In this document: in pieces, positions 24,480 through 37,514 of the stretch
Layout: each line of letters starts with the position of its first letter
Position numbering within the stretch: position 1 is the stretch's first letter
From: Trichopria drosophilae
Taxonomy: Eukaryota > Arthropoda > Insecta > Hymenoptera > Diapriidae
DNA: 64,000 nt
Assembly (NCBI GenBank): GCA_030407085.1
Contig: CM059587.1
Span: forward strand, 78,729,001 to 78,793,000
Direction: 5' to 3'
The notes under the pieces: generated by a model
The model's input: only the letters and a program-made list of their open reading frames with translations
What the model was told of the DNA's origin: nothing
The model's database searches: none
Translations under genes and position numbers: made by a program

Positions 24480-26530
24480 AGATACAATAACATACGACGA
24501 GATGGCGTTATTAGTTCCCCACAAAAGTGGATACAAGATACTACCATTTTTCTTTCCGTGTACTGGACATTGAGGGGGCATTCAATCACTCCGGACGCGG
24601 AGCGATTGAAAGAGGGCTTATAAAACACGAAACCCCACTGTCGATTGTGGAATAGATAGACCACATGTTGGCCAATCGGGGCCCGGAGGCAGTTAAAGGG
24701 GAAGTAACAGTCCGGGGTAAGGTTACCTCCGGATGTCCGCAAGGAGGGGTCCTCTCACCATTGTTATGGAACATGGTGATGAACGAGCTCCTTGACGGCA
24801 TAACAAACCTCTCCATGTGATGGGATATGCTGATGATGCATTTGTCCTTGCCAGGGGACCATTCTTGAGCCTGCTGGCGGATCTCATGCAACGAGGGCTT
24901 ACACGTATTGAGGACTGGTGTAGGAACACAGGGCTCTCTGTCAACCCGAGGAAGACAGAGTGCTGGTGTTCACCAGGAATTACATCTAGGATAAGAGGTG
25001 ACCACTAGTTCTATCTTCACACAGACTGAGCTATGTTAACAGTACCAGCAAACTAAGCTGGGGTGAACATCTCAGGGCTGGATGCGCTAAGATTACGGCT
25101 GCTATATGACAGATGAGTCATAGGCAACAAGTGAGGAATAAAACCGGCAACTATGTTGTGGATCTACGAATTCATGCTGAAGCCAAGGCTGACATACGCG
25201 TCGTTGGTCTGGTGGAATAGGTTCTCATTGGTTACATCGGTTAAAGTTTTAGAAAAACTGAGAGATTTCATTTTCAGAGTTATCACGGACGCCGTGAGAT
25301 CGGCTCCCACGGCTGCCCTGAGTGCCATTCTTGGTATTCATCACCTTGGAAACCGAAGCCGCGAAAGCGTGGCGTAGAGTTAAGGGCGCCAGTAAGCACA
25401 GAGGTACCGAGAAAAAAATTCGGCCTCTGGAGACTTACTTTCAGGGTAGCGTCTTGGAGGAGCATGCAGATCGCACCTCACCCCGCTACCTCTTCGATAA
25501 TAAATACAAAATCAGCCTCCCGTCAAGGGAGGACTGGCGTGACAATCACGCATCTCTACTCGATGGCAACAACTAGTCCACCGATGGGTCAGTTGGGCCG
25601 CTGAGAGGAGAAGCGGGTGTCTACAGGAGGAACAGTATCCTTTGGGTGCCAACACCACCATTCCACAAGCAGAGTTAATGGCTGTGGTCCACTGCTCTCA
25701 TAGAGCTCTTCATGAGGACACTGGACCCATTATTCCCCCTTATTTCCGACAGCTATTTTAAGGCCTTTTCCTCCCACTGCCTGGGTCAAATATGTTCTGC
25801 CGTTTGAAAATGCTTACGCAGTTGTGCAATTTATAAAGTACAATTTGAATTTTCTCTGGGTCGAAAACGAACCCGTTGGAATTAAGGGTTAACACTCTCT
25901 CCGGTAGCAGAGCTGCTATTCAAGCTCTGAACAGTTATACAACAAGATCGGGCTTAGTCTGGGACTGTTATCAGTCCCTGAACAGTCTTGCCTTAAAAAA
26001 CGCGCGTCACGTTGCGCTGGATCCCGGGCCACAGTGGGTTCAAGGGTTACGTGATCTCAAATAGGCTAGCTAAGCTAGCCACCAAGGAAACTTTCATTGA
26101 CCCAAAACCGGTGGTGGGGATCAGCGAAAGTCTAATTCACGAAACCCCAGCAGGAAAAACATAGCCCGCCATCAACGTATCTGGGAAACCACACCAGGAT
26201 GCAGACAAGCCAAGTTTTTCATTGGCAAATGGCTGCCCTGTAAATGGAGGTCAACGATCCTCGGGGTCGGGAGGTCAATGGCCAAAAGCCTAACTTACCA
26301 CTTACCTTAACCACATACTCTGCAATTGCCGTCTAACCGCACAAATCAGGGCGAAGTGGACGGGAAAACCCGAGTTAAAAGAGGACGGGGTCGCCAACAC
26401 GGAAGACGCGCTCCGGACCGACCCTGACTCTGCTCCTAACTCCAATAGGAGTGCAAAGGGATCACCCAAGCACTCAGGTTCGTTCCTCACGGAAGGGGAC
26501 CAACTCATTTTTCTCATACAAGAAATACAT
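24480..26530 (+). pseudogene. Degenerate non-LTR retrotransposon (LOA-like), RT and RNase H
   Basis: Conserved reverse-transcriptase blocks appear in order but in shifting frames with stops: LDIEGAFNH (motif A) near 24570, SGCPQGGVLSPLLW near 24730, GYADDAFVLA (catalytic YADD) at 24820-24850, and LSVNPRKTECW near 24940. A STDGSVG block near 25575 and WVQG near 26035 look like RNase H remains. The SGCPQGGVLSPLLW signature plus RNase H fits the LOA (Bilbo-like) clade. At least two frameshifts and several stops; not functional. GC-richer than the flanks, so relatively young. Confidence 0.8.
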
Positions 26531-27570
26531 CCCTAAATAATTGAGGTTAGAAAATAAACTCGTAAAGTAAATTAATATAAGTATTTTTATTTTCGTCTAA
26601 GTTACAATATATTACGACAGTAAATGCATAGCTCGGTATTGTTTTATCCGGTTCAAATGACATCAAATGATATTGGATTAAATCTTTTCGTTCGTATTAA
26701 ACATGATTTTTACAACTTGAAGTAATGATACGATGGTCACTTAAAAATTCTGAGAAATGCTAATATAATACTTTGTGTCTTCACGATGTCGATGTCAGGG
26801 AGACAAAATGATCAATCATTCGTTTCGTAAAACTGTCCATTGGTGATTTTGAAGGCATTTTTAAAAAAACTTCGAAATTCTGATACTGCGATGTGTGATT
26901 GCACAAAAATATAAACCCTTCTTAGCGCAGAAAAACGTTTTGAACCAGTCAAAATGTTAAAAAGAATTATAAAAGATTTGAGAAAATTGATTTATTTTTG
27001 TATCGACGTACAAATTCAAGAAAAAAAGTGTACTTTGTTCTAATCGAATGTACAATTTTCTACCAAGTGAATACGCTTCGGAAGTCCAACGACTCGACTT
27101 TCACGACAATAGTTATACGTATATATGTAATAACTAAGGACATAGCACAATACTTCGACGCAGTTTAAAAATTCTAAACAAATACCGTTACACGACCTTT
27201 CATACCACAATGATTATTAAAAAATAATAAAAATGATAATAATGACTTGTTCAATCTTTATTTCGAATATTGAATCCGAACGAGACATTATGCCGCATTG
27301 ATCTCTCATGATCGATGAAAAATGAATCGATTAACAGAATCCGTTATACTAATCCTAACCTCGAAAATTCGCCCCCTCGTTTTAATAATTCGGATCTCTC
27401 CTTCGAACGCTTGCACTCGCAGAAATTCTGCGCTCGACTTCAGGCTCGTTTCTGAAATTTCAAAAAATCTTTCGTTCGATTCTCCCTCGTTTAAATCGAG
27501 CGATCATTTTATAAAACGTATCGCCTTCGGAATGACGAAGAATGACAAAACGGCGAGTCTGATTTTTTTT
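26531..27570. other. armadillo 3' flank / 3'UTR, then intergenic
   Basis: The part next to the arm stop (about 27260-27570) should be 3'UTR. A minus-strand AATAAA lies at 27262-27257. Beyond that no gene is seen. The 132-residue plus-strand frame at 27322-27720 is the antisense of this UTR and of the last arm exon. Confidence 0.4.
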
Positions 27571-30500
27571 TTAAAGGTCTGTATCGTACCAGGCAGCTAC
27601 CTGGTTGTTGTCCTGTGGCGGTGCTGGGAGCTCTTCCAAATTTTCGAAACTGAGCTCGCCGTCCTGAGCCACGTCCATCGTGTCCATCGCGCCGTACGTC
27701 GATCCACCGCCAATGTCTAGACCTTGCATCGAATCTACTGGTATCTGGTCATAGCCTGCAATTGTTACCGATTAATAATCAATGTCGTTACTCTGACATT
27801 GCCTTAAACTTCTTTCGAATAATTTCCATAAAAAACTATCCGTTTATAATCAAGTTTTTATTCCGTTCAGTTACGTATAAACAGAAACGACAAAAACTTT
27901 TCGTTCTCTACGGAAATAGTTCCTATAAAGACTAGCATCGGTAATAATTATCGAATAACTTTAATAGCGATTACACCTAAATGAAAGCTGTGAATCTCAT
28001 TATCGTAAAAGTGACTTATTATTTTGCCACTTTAACGATTTTCATGCGGATTTCTTGCAGCGAATCATTATAAAGCTGTGAATTGTTAAAATCGATGAAA
28101 CAAAACTTAAAAGGAGAGAAAATAATAAAGTTTAAATTATTAGGAAATGTGCGGTATTAATGTGCAATTTTGTAAACCAACGTACAAAATTATTAATTTT
28201 TGTTAAGTCAAGTTTTTCATTACGTTTGAATGGATTTTTACGGTCTGAATATTACTAAACCGTACTATTACGGTGACAAAATCTTACGGGCCAAAATTTT
28301 ACGCAATAAAAATATTATACCGCAAAAATAGTACGTACAAATTTTCTAATCATGAAATAAATGTATTGTTGGTGTATATAAAATTTGATATTGTGAAACA
28401 ATGGATATTCCCAGGTTAAGTGAGATTAGGTTAGGTTAGGTTAGGTTAGATTAGGAAATATTTATGAATATTTATATGGAATTGCAGATAGTATTAGGTT
28501 AGGTTAGGCAATGTTTATGAATATTTATATTTAATTGCTGATAGTTAACCGTAATATTTATTATTTTGTATGATAATGTTTGGTACCGTAATACTTTGTC
28601 ATCGTAATATTTTGTACTTAATATTTTTGCGTAATATTTCGTATCGTAATATTTAGACCTTTATTCATCATATGTACGTATTTATTATTCATAAATGTAC
28701 ATTTTTTTATGTCAAATGATTAGTTCGACTTAAATCGTCAACACTTTAGTGTTAATATTTCTATTGTTTATTACCTTCTTGTCATCGGTTTTAAAATTAC
28801 TAAATTGATATTAAAATGTATTTATTATTGCACATATAAAAACACTTTTTATTTCACTTCATTTGTATTTGGTTTCCTGAAGTGGGCCTCGAAATTAACA
28901 AAGGTCATGATTTTTCAAAATTAATGTACGAAACCAAAGATATAGTAGTGAGTAATAAGTGACGTAAATTTTATTGCAAAATATCAACTGGTTAATTTGT
29001 TATGAACAAATGAAATTTTCAGGAAATTTTTTTCCAAAAATTCATTTCTCTGAAACAAAACGTACAATGTTAATGAATTTTTTTCTGTAAGTCAGTGATA
29101 TGGTATATTTCAATGCTTTATCCTTTTCGTTTGAAAAATATATTATTTGTTGCTAAAAGAAATTATTTTTATAAACAAATTAAAATTTAAACAACTTCTG
29201 TGCCTTCATAATTTTTTTTAATGCATAGAACATATTCAATATTCATCCAGCATTGAATTTGTGAAATAAAAAATTAGTAGTTCGATGTAGTTTATTTATA
29301 AACTTAATTTCTTTCGAGCGCGCCCGTTTTCGCCTTTATCGATGCACTAACATACATATGCATATGAAGTTCAAATGCATATTGTCGTTTGTTTTTTTTT
29401 TCCAAATATGTCATAACCTCAATGGTTGCAGGAATAGTCAACCATGAAATTGGTGTGTCAAATAGTAATTGTAGTACATAACTATATATGTGCGTGTACA
29501 TGTTCTTCCATTGTTTATTAATATAGCAATATTTTTTATAAAATAATAACGAAGAAAAGATCACGGGACTTAAAACCCTGTACAATTTGGCAAAAACTTT
29601 TTTTAAATCCATTGAATTTGATTATTGTGTGAAAAAAGAGCACGAAATCCATCACACGAAATTAAAAAGGCGACATAAAATAGCAAAAACAGTTTCACTC
29701 CTAAAGGAACACACGAAATTGAGTGTAAAATCTTTTCAGCACACAATGAATCAATTGTTTTACCGATAAAAATGAAAAATGTAAAAAAAACACACTAAAG
29801 AAAAAAAACACTTAAGAAAGAAAAAAAAAATATTATAATATATTAACAGTTTTTCCTTTCACATTATTTTTTCTGCAATGGCTTTAATGTTTGTCGGGCA
29901 TGGGATTTTTCAAATTGAGAAAACCAACTGAGCGCGACGAAGAGTGCGACAACGGCGCTGAACAGAACGCGCGTGCTCGAAAGAAATTAAGTTTATAAAT
30001 AAACTGCATCGAACTACTAATTTTTTATTTCACAAATTCAATGCTAGATGAATACTGAATATGTTCTAAGAATTAAAACAAATTATGAAGGCGCAGAAGT
30101 TGTTCAAATGTTAATTTGTTTATAAAAATATTTTTTTTTAGCAACAAATAATATATTTTTCAAATGAAAAGGATAAAGCATTGAAATAAAACATATCTCT
30201 GACTTACAGAAAAAAATTCATTAACATTGCACGTTTTGTTTCAGAGAAATGAATTTTTGGAAAAAAAGTTCCTGAAAATTTCATTTGTTCATAACAAATT
30301 AACCAGTTATTATTTTGCAATAAAATTTACGTCACTTATTACTCACTACTATACCTTTGTTTTCGTATATTAATTTAAAAAAATTATGACCCTTGGTAAT
30401 TTCGAGGCCCACTTCAGGAAGCCTTACCCATTTCTGTTTGTATATTTCATCAGTCATTTCCTATTGTATACTTTTTACGCAGACTGCCAAATTAATAAAA

Positions 30501-33500
30501 ATCTCCCAAACGTAAAATGTACAGGTATGAATATCGAAACAATAACGAAGCAACTATAAGCATGAATGGTGCGAAATAAAAAACGACATGCGTGTTTAAA
30601 TCGCAAAACATCGACGAGCACAATCGACATCAACGGCAGGCATGATATACATATCGGAGTTAATGTTGAAAAATATCACCTATAACGTTACACACGGCCA
30701 CATATTGTTGATAGTCTGTACTTAAATATTAGTCCTTCGGTTAAACTGTTAAAATAACAAAGCTGGTTAAGTACTTTGCCAAGATCGAATATAGAATGAA
30801 GTTTATTCGACTTATTGACCTCGAAAAAAACTAAATAAAGTAACGCGACAAGCGAGAAACGCGAAAATAAAAGAAAAAAGAAATTAAAGGAAAATGTACC
30901 TTGGGGGTGGTAAGCCCGCCCTCCGTGGCTGCTGTGTATACTCGGGGGTCCTTGTCCATACATACCGTCATAACCCTGATCGCCGTTGAGCATCTCCTGG
31001 AGAGTAGGTACAGGGTATAACACAGATCAAGATAAACATTCGTAACGCTTACCCGCGTCGAGAAGTCTCATGTCACCGATTATAATGAAAATGTGTTCCT
31101 TCGACTATTCGTTGATCCGATGATTAACTGTACGGTATTTTAATGTCCCAATGTTGGTGACGTTTGTAATGTGCAGTTTTTTTCTACACATTCTTTATTT
31201 CACGTGTTTTATTTCAACGTATAATCCGATTAAAAAATTGCACAATTTAAAACGTCACCTACCAATGTTTGGTTATAAATGAAATGAATGCTCGAGTTAA
31301 AAAAATGTTGACACCGTCAAAAATATTACCGCTGGAAAAAGGATCAAATCGAAAGCTTTCCCTCGACGCGTGTCGTAATTCTTTTTGCGATTATGAAATG
31401 CGAAAGCAATGAATTTAGTCCGACCTTACAGCGTATTAGTTAATGATTAATGGATGACCAATTTACAAAATGATCCTTCTCCCACTTTTATTATTAAATT
31501 GAAGGCGTTTTCACGTGTAATCGCACACTTGTGATGAAAGCGACTAATGATTCTGCTTGATCAAATTAATATTCACATTATTATGTATATTTTGTCATTT
31601 TTACAGCTTTTACTCCTTATCTGTCATGAAACATCAAGAATGTAACCTAACCTAACCTAACCTTAAAAACAATATGATTTATTTGAAAAATATTTCTAGA
31701 CTGTAAAAAATAGAAATTAAATTTACCACGTTGAAAGGGCTCAAATATTACCCACTTAAATTTCATACTTTTAATGTTGTAAATTTTCTTGTTGGGCATT
31801 GTATTTTTACAAATTTTGTCGCTTTTTCCCATTGAACAGTAAAATTACTACTTTTGACATGGGCTCAAATATTACTAAAGTATAGCATTGTCAAATTACA
31901 ACGTGTTGTACTTTTCCTATGCTTGATTTATTTAATCCACAGAGCTGTCTGGTGAATTTACAGAAATATTGTAAAAATCCTAACCTCAAATAGTAAAACC
32001 ACTATTCCACACGTGGGAATATTACCAAATTTATATAAAATCAAAATTCCAACGAATTTGTAAAATTCATTCGTATTTGTTACAGTGTAGGATATGTTTG
32101 ATTTGAAAAACACTGTAAAAATGGAAATGAACTTTGCAAATCTATTGTCATTTTCATTCGTAAAAAAATGGTGATTTGTCCACGTTCAACATTGTAAATT
32201 TCCTATGTGAAATTGGGAATTTCCTTTGTGAAGTTAGGTTAGGAATTTCACAACGTTTTCTAAATACCCTACGTTGAAAGTGTTAAAATTGCAACGCGAC
32301 GCATTTTCCTAACGTTGTACATGGGTCAAAATCAAACCCACGCTGTATATGGTAAATTTACATACTAAATATTGTAAAACTCCAATATTTTACGTATGAA
32401 AATTACTAAAAATTAACGAAAATTACAATAAATTTGTAAACTTCATTTCTATTTTTTTACAGTGAATATACAAATAAACTGAATAATTAAGAATGTAACA
32501 AGACCTAACATTAAAAACAATGCGATTTATTTAAAGAATATTTCTAGGTTATGGTTGATTTGGAAAATATACAAATAAATTCATAAACATGAAAAATTAA
32601 TAATCTAACCTAACCTTAAAAACAGTACTAATATGAAGAATGTTTCTAGGTTAGGTTTCATTTAAAAATATATATACAAATGAATTCATAAACATGAAAA
32701 TAACACAGACCGACAAATTTTAGAACCAAGAACCAGAACATACTTTTCCGAAGGATTTGACGCGCTGAATTCGAATCGGACCTCAGAATAGCCCCTATAT
32801 GTTAGGTTTTTGAGATATTTTAACCTAAAAGTGCAAAAACTACGTTTTTTTGGTATATTTCAGGTGCTGTAACTTCAAGACAGATTTTTTTTCAAAACGA
32901 TCGTCACGGTATCTCAAAGTACTGTTTTATTACATCTCAATAGCCATTCGAAATTTAGGTCTTTGTGCTTAATTTCTTTCTATTTTTTAAGCTTTATAAC
33001 GATTTTTCCAAGTTTGAAAACAGATTTTGAAGGGCAAAAACAGTACTTTGAGAAACCGTGACGATCGTTTTAAACAAAAAAATCTGCCTTGAAGTTACGG
33101 CACCTCAAATGTACCCAAAAAACGTACTTTTTGCACTTTTAGGTTGAAATAGTTCAAAAACCTGACGTATAGGGGCTAGTTTGAGGTCGGATTCGAATTC
33201 AGCGCGTCAAATACCTTTGGAAATTATGTTCTGGTTCTTGGTTCTGCAATTTTCTCAAATTTTGTCGGCCTGTGTAATGAATGTAACAAGACCTAACCTT
33301 TAAAAAAATTACTAATTTGAATATTTCTAGGTTATGTTTGATTTGAAAAATACACAAGTAAATTCATAAATATGCAAAATTAAGAATATAACAATACCTA
33401 ACCTTAAAAACAATATGACTTATTTGAAGAATATATCTAGGTTATGATTGATTTGAAAAATATCCAATTAAATTCGTAAACGTGAAAAATTGAGAATGTA

Positions 33501-36500
33501 ACAAGACCTAACCTTAAAAATACTAATTTGAAGAATATTTCTAGGTTATGTTTGATTTGAAAAATATAAAAATAAACTCATAAACATGAAAAATTAAGAA
33601 CGTAACCTAACTTTAAAAGCAATACTAATTTGAAGAATATTTCTACGTTATGTTTGATTTGAAAATACACAAATAAATTTATAAACATGAAAAATTAAGA
33701 ATGTAAGAGGACCTAACCTTAAAAATAACAGGATTTATTTGAAGAATATTTCTAGGTTATGTTTGATTTGAAAAATATACAAATAAATTCATAGACATGA
33801 AAAATTGAGAATGTAACCTAACCTAACCTTAAAATAAATACCATTTATTTGAAGAATATATCTAGATTCTGATTGTTTTCAAAAAGATACAAATAAATGC
33901 ATAAACATGGAAAATTAAGAATGTAATAAGACCTAACCTTAAAAACAGTACGATTTATTTGAAGTATATTTCTAGGTTATGTTTAATTTGAAAAATATAC
34001 ATACAAATAAATTCATAAACATAAAAAATTGAGAATGTAACAAGACCTAACCTCAAAAACAATACTAATTTGAAGAATATTTCTAGGTTATGTTTGATTT
34101 GAAAAATGTACAAATAAATGCCTAAACATGAAAAATAATGAATGTAACAAGACCTAACCTTAAAATCATTACAATTTATTTGAAGAATATATCTAGGTTT
34201 TGATTGATTTGAAAAATATACAAATAAATTCATAAACATGAAAAATTAAGAAAGTAACAAGGCCGAACCTTAGAAACAATACGATTTCTATGAAAAATAT
34301 TTTTAGGTTACGTTTGATTTTAAAAATATATAAATAAATTCATAAACATAAAAAATTAAGAATGTAACAAAACCTAACCTTAACAACAGTACTAATTTGA
34401 ACATTTCTAGGTTATGTTTGATTTGAAAAAGATACAAATAAATGCATAAACATGGAAAATTAAGAATGTAACCTAACCTAACCTTAAAAACAATGCTAAT
34501 GTTTGATTTGAAAAATATACAAATAAATTCACAAACATAAAAAATTAAGAATGTAACCTAACCTAACCTTAAAAATAACACGATTTATTTTGCTAAATAT
34601 TTCTAGGTTATGTTTGATTTGAAAAATATGCAAGTGAATGTAATATAATGTAATGTAACCTAACCTAACCTTAAAAACAATACTAATTTGATTATTTCTA
34701 GGTTACGTTTGATTTGTAAAATATCTTTTCAAGTCCATTTATCAAAACAATTCAATAATCACACATAATTTGTCATGAATTGCGAAATTTCATCAAGCAG
34801 AATTGTATTTCACCGATTACTAGACATGAAAACTACGAAGCGTACGGTAATATCGTAAATCGTGAAGGCATGCTCTAATCTACTCGTAATGCGATCGATA
34901 ACATTGAAACATTATAAAACATTAAATAAAGACTACGCTACCTGTAAGTCTGGAGCAATTCCAAAGTCTGTGTTGTTCCACATGCTGGCATCTTCGCGGA
35001 ACAGGGAATTGGTAAGTTCCATGGACAAACGCTTCTTGTAGTCCTGGGGCTTGTCCTCGCTCATACGGAACAGGACTGCTGCTGCGTAAGTTGCGACTCC
35101 TTCGTTTCGTGAGTGCAACAATTCTGTTAATGGGGCTGTTGCGCCTTCTTGTTCGATCATTTCAGCGCCTTCTTTGTCAGCTGCCAGCTCGCAGAGGACT
35201 CCGGCTGCCACACGTTGAATGTTTTCGATTTCGTTGAAGAGCAACTGAAAAATATTTCTTTGAGCTTTCTGTCGAAGATATTATTAAAAATATTTATGAA
35301 TAAAATATACCTGTACGAATATGGGAACTACACTCTGCGACCGAATAATAGCCCTATTAAGTGCTTCTCTAGCGAGTATGTGAAGTGCACCGACAGTACC
35401 TTCGACAATCTCTTCCATTCGTACACCATCCGCATAAGTCTCGACAGCCTGTTGGCTACCGGTATTCGCAACAGATGATCTCTGCTATAAAATCAAAATA
35501 ATATTAGATTCTTGCTCTATTAATTGTTATTTTAACTTACTTTTTGCGTATCTTGGAATGCATCGATGAGAAGACGAACCAAATGATGAATGGCTCCGAA
35601 TTCACGTAATGGACCATGATTGGCAGAACAGAGAGCCAAATTCCTGATCAATCCGATGACAGCTTTCACAAGGGGCCAACGTGACGATGGCTCCAAAAGT
35701 TTCACAATAACCTGAATTCCGTAATTTATTCGAACAGAATTTTGAGCTAATTCAGCATCGACATGGCGAGATGTAAGATGTCGAAGGGCACAAACTGCTG
35801 GTTCGGTGATTTCTTCTCGACCTCCAGCATTTACGATTGTTCGAACCAAAGCATCCACTCCGCCAACTTGACAGACAATCACCTGAAAGTTTCAACATTG
35901 TAAAACATTTCCTTTGTAGCGCAGTTATTTTGTATGTAAAATATTGACCTTGTTGCGTTGATTGTTACAAGTCAAATTGGAAAGGATTCCAGCTGCGCAT
36001 GTGACGACATGTACGTCTGTGGATGCGAGTACTTGAACGAGACCTTGTAAGAGATCTTCCAAGCCGTCGACTTTAGTTCCAGCATCGGAAAGATTTCTCA
36101 ATGTCCATAAACAGTTTTGAACTAGTCGCTGGCTAGCGTTACCCAGGTGCATGGCTAGAGCTTGCATACCGCCTGCTTCGACTATCGATGGTTTGTTGCT
36201 CGCGCATACCGACAACACTAAAATTTGTTAATGAGTAAATATTTATACAACTTACATTGTAATTACTACAGTACCTTTTAGAACTCTGGAGGTAGTCCAC
36301 AAAAGTTTTTCGTAATTGTAAGACCGCATGATGCGAACAAGTTCGACCGGACCTTGTGAAGCGAGAATGATCAATTTGCTTTCCTGGTTTCCGTAAGCTA
36401 AAATCTGTAGACAGTCAGTGACGATGGCTAAAAATTTGACATTGTTTCTTTGTAGTAATGCAACCATCTTTTGTAATCCTCCAGCAAGTCGAACTGCCAT

Positions 36501-37482
36501 CTTCGATCCATCTTGATGCAGCAGCAGATTATGCAGTGTCGTAATGGCATAGAAAAGAACCGATTCCATCGGCGAGCTCAACAACTTGACGAGTGCTGGA
36601 ATTCCACCACTTTTGAAAATAGCTAACAGTCCTTGCCTGTGATGCGATAAATTGTGCAACGTTCCGACAGCTGCTTTTGTCGATTCCAAATCGTCACTGT
36701 TCGATATGGCTCTGACCAATGCTGCCACCATCTGCGGACTGTTCATAATAGCATGTCGCGATGCTTCTTTCTTTGACAGTTGGTGTACCATCATCGCTGC
36801 TTGAGAAACCACAACCTGATCTTCATCGTTTAATAATTTAATCAATTCTGGAATTGCTCGCTTTGCTAAATCTGCATCGTCTTGATAATTTATCAAGTTG
36901 ACGACTGCGCATCGAAGCATTTGACTTGGTTCCGATAGTCTTTGAACAGCTGTCGGTTGAGCTGGATCGAATTGTGTCGATGGGATTTCAATTCCTTCTT
37001 CGAGAGTTTCAGGGAACATAGCTGCTCGTACTCGTTGGGAACGTGTGTGGCTTAGTTGTTGATTCATCTCTACAATGTTTATATTTTGCAATTTTTCATG
37101 AATTTACATATTCGCTAGTAAGCGGTGATCTGTTTAATATTTACCGTCAACTTGTTCTTGTGTAAAACCTTGCGAAAATCCTTGATCAAGATCAAATAAT
37201 AATTGATCGCCTTCTATTTCGTCATCTTCTTTTCCGGTAAGGGAAGGCGCCTGAGTGACAGCTGCAGAATGGATTCCAGAATCCATATATGAATTTTGCT
37301 GCCACATCAGGGTCTCCTCTTTAACGGACCCTATCGGGAGGTCCCCTGGTCCCTGATAACTCCCGTGGGACACTAAATGAACGAAATTATTGAATAATAT
37401 TTTTCAAAATTTCTAACATCCATCATGGTTTTATTGAATACTTACTTGATCTCGACTGGTTCGATGCCATTTGGTAACTCAT
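27571..37482 (-). CDS. arm: Armadillo / beta-catenin
   Basis: Nine coding exons on the minus strand: 37482-37446, 37372-37145, 37069-36275, 36217-35949, 35882-35541, 35481-35311, 35244-34942, 30996-30900 and 27755-27571. They total 2427 bases, or 808 residues plus stop, with all phases consistent. Armadillo links cadherin to alpha-catenin at adherens junctions and is the Wnt/Wingless transcriptional effector. The N-terminus has the beta-TrCP degron DSGIHS (43-48); S44, S48, T52 and S56 correspond to human S33, S37, T41 and S45. Exon 3 starts at the alpha-catenin-binding region and enters the Armadillo repeats, which run through exon 7. The C-terminus contains [18 protein letters not shown] and the terminal DTDL. 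Length is close to Drosophila Arm (about 843). Introns in the repeat region are tiny (40-100 bases), while the last two (3.1 and 3.9 kb) are filled with repeats. The donor after exon 4 is a weak gtcaat. Identification is essentially certain; exon ends are by eye. Confidence 0.96.
28424..28456. repeat. Short interstitial TTAGG telomere-type array
   Basis: About five consecutive TTAGG units with minor variants, and two more near 28495-28508. TTAGG is the ancestral insect telomere repeat. Located in the last armadillo intron. Confidence 0.7.
28871..30423. repeat. Long inverted repeat, two 456-bp arms, in armadillo intron
   Basis: 28871-29326 and 29968-30423 are reverse complements with few differences (cctgaagtgggcctcgaaat, gaaattttcaggaa, gtttatttataaac). 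The spacer is about 640 bp. Arms of equal length and the ends gg(t/c)ttcctgaag suggest one palindromic transposon. Transcribed in arm pre-mRNA, it would fold into a long double strand. Confidence 0.85.
31642..31664. repeat. CCTAA repeats (TTAGG type)
   Basis: About four CCTAA units at the edge of the armadillo-intron minisatellite. The same motif recurs in most units of that array. Confidence 0.6.
31699..32464. mobile_element. CACTGTAAAA-type TIR element
   Basis: Left end gACTGTAAAAAATAGAAAT, right end atttctatttttttacagtg. The interior is tandem-like gtaaattt...acgttg units. Ends match the element at 52273-52758. It interrupts the minisatellite on both sides. Confidence 0.65.
32465..34720. 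repeat. About 110-bp minisatellite in armadillo intron
   Basis: About 15 or more copies of a unit running tctaggttatgtttgattt, gaaaaatatacaaataaatt, cataaacatgaaaaattaag, aatgtaac..gacctaacctt. Unit lengths vary between about 100 and 115. Interrupted by a hairpin element at 32703-33275. Minus-strand frames such as 33955-34239 are repeat translations. Confidence 0.85.
32703..33275. mobile_element. Hairpin element inserted in the minisatellite
   Basis: Nearly the whole element is an inverted repeat: acacagaccgacaaattt, agaaccaagaaccagaacat, tttgacgcgctgaattcgaa and cgatcgtcacggt all recur reverse-complemented, around a short spacer near 32960-33020. Confidence 0.8.
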
Positions 37483-37509
37483 GACTCCGACCTTTGAGTC
37501 GATTCTCAC
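37483..37509 (-). other. arm: armadillo 5'UTR part of first coding exon, with acceptor
   Basis: Upstream of the ATG at 37482, the minus strand has an acceptor ending cattcttag at 37510, so the exon should start at 37509 with 27 bases of 5'UTR. At least one noncoding exon must therefore lie further upstream, as is usual for arm genes. The sequence just outside the acceptor is the AT-rich 3' tail of a LINE. Confidence 0.65.
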
Positions 37510-37514
37510 CTAAG

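Noticed and set aside
24464..24944. Minus-strand open frames of 73-101 residues
   Set aside because: Antisense to the reverse-transcriptase blocks, which are readable on the plus strand.
27322..27720. 132-residue plus-strand open frame
   Set aside because: Antisense to the last armadillo exon and its 3'UTR; no family signature.
33955..34239. Minus-strand 94-residue frame with repeated peptide
   Set aside because: The peptide repeat is the minisatellite translated; no start context or splice sites.
32465..34720. CRISPR array
   Set aside because: Units are diverged end to end without constant repeats and unique spacers, in a eukaryotic intron.
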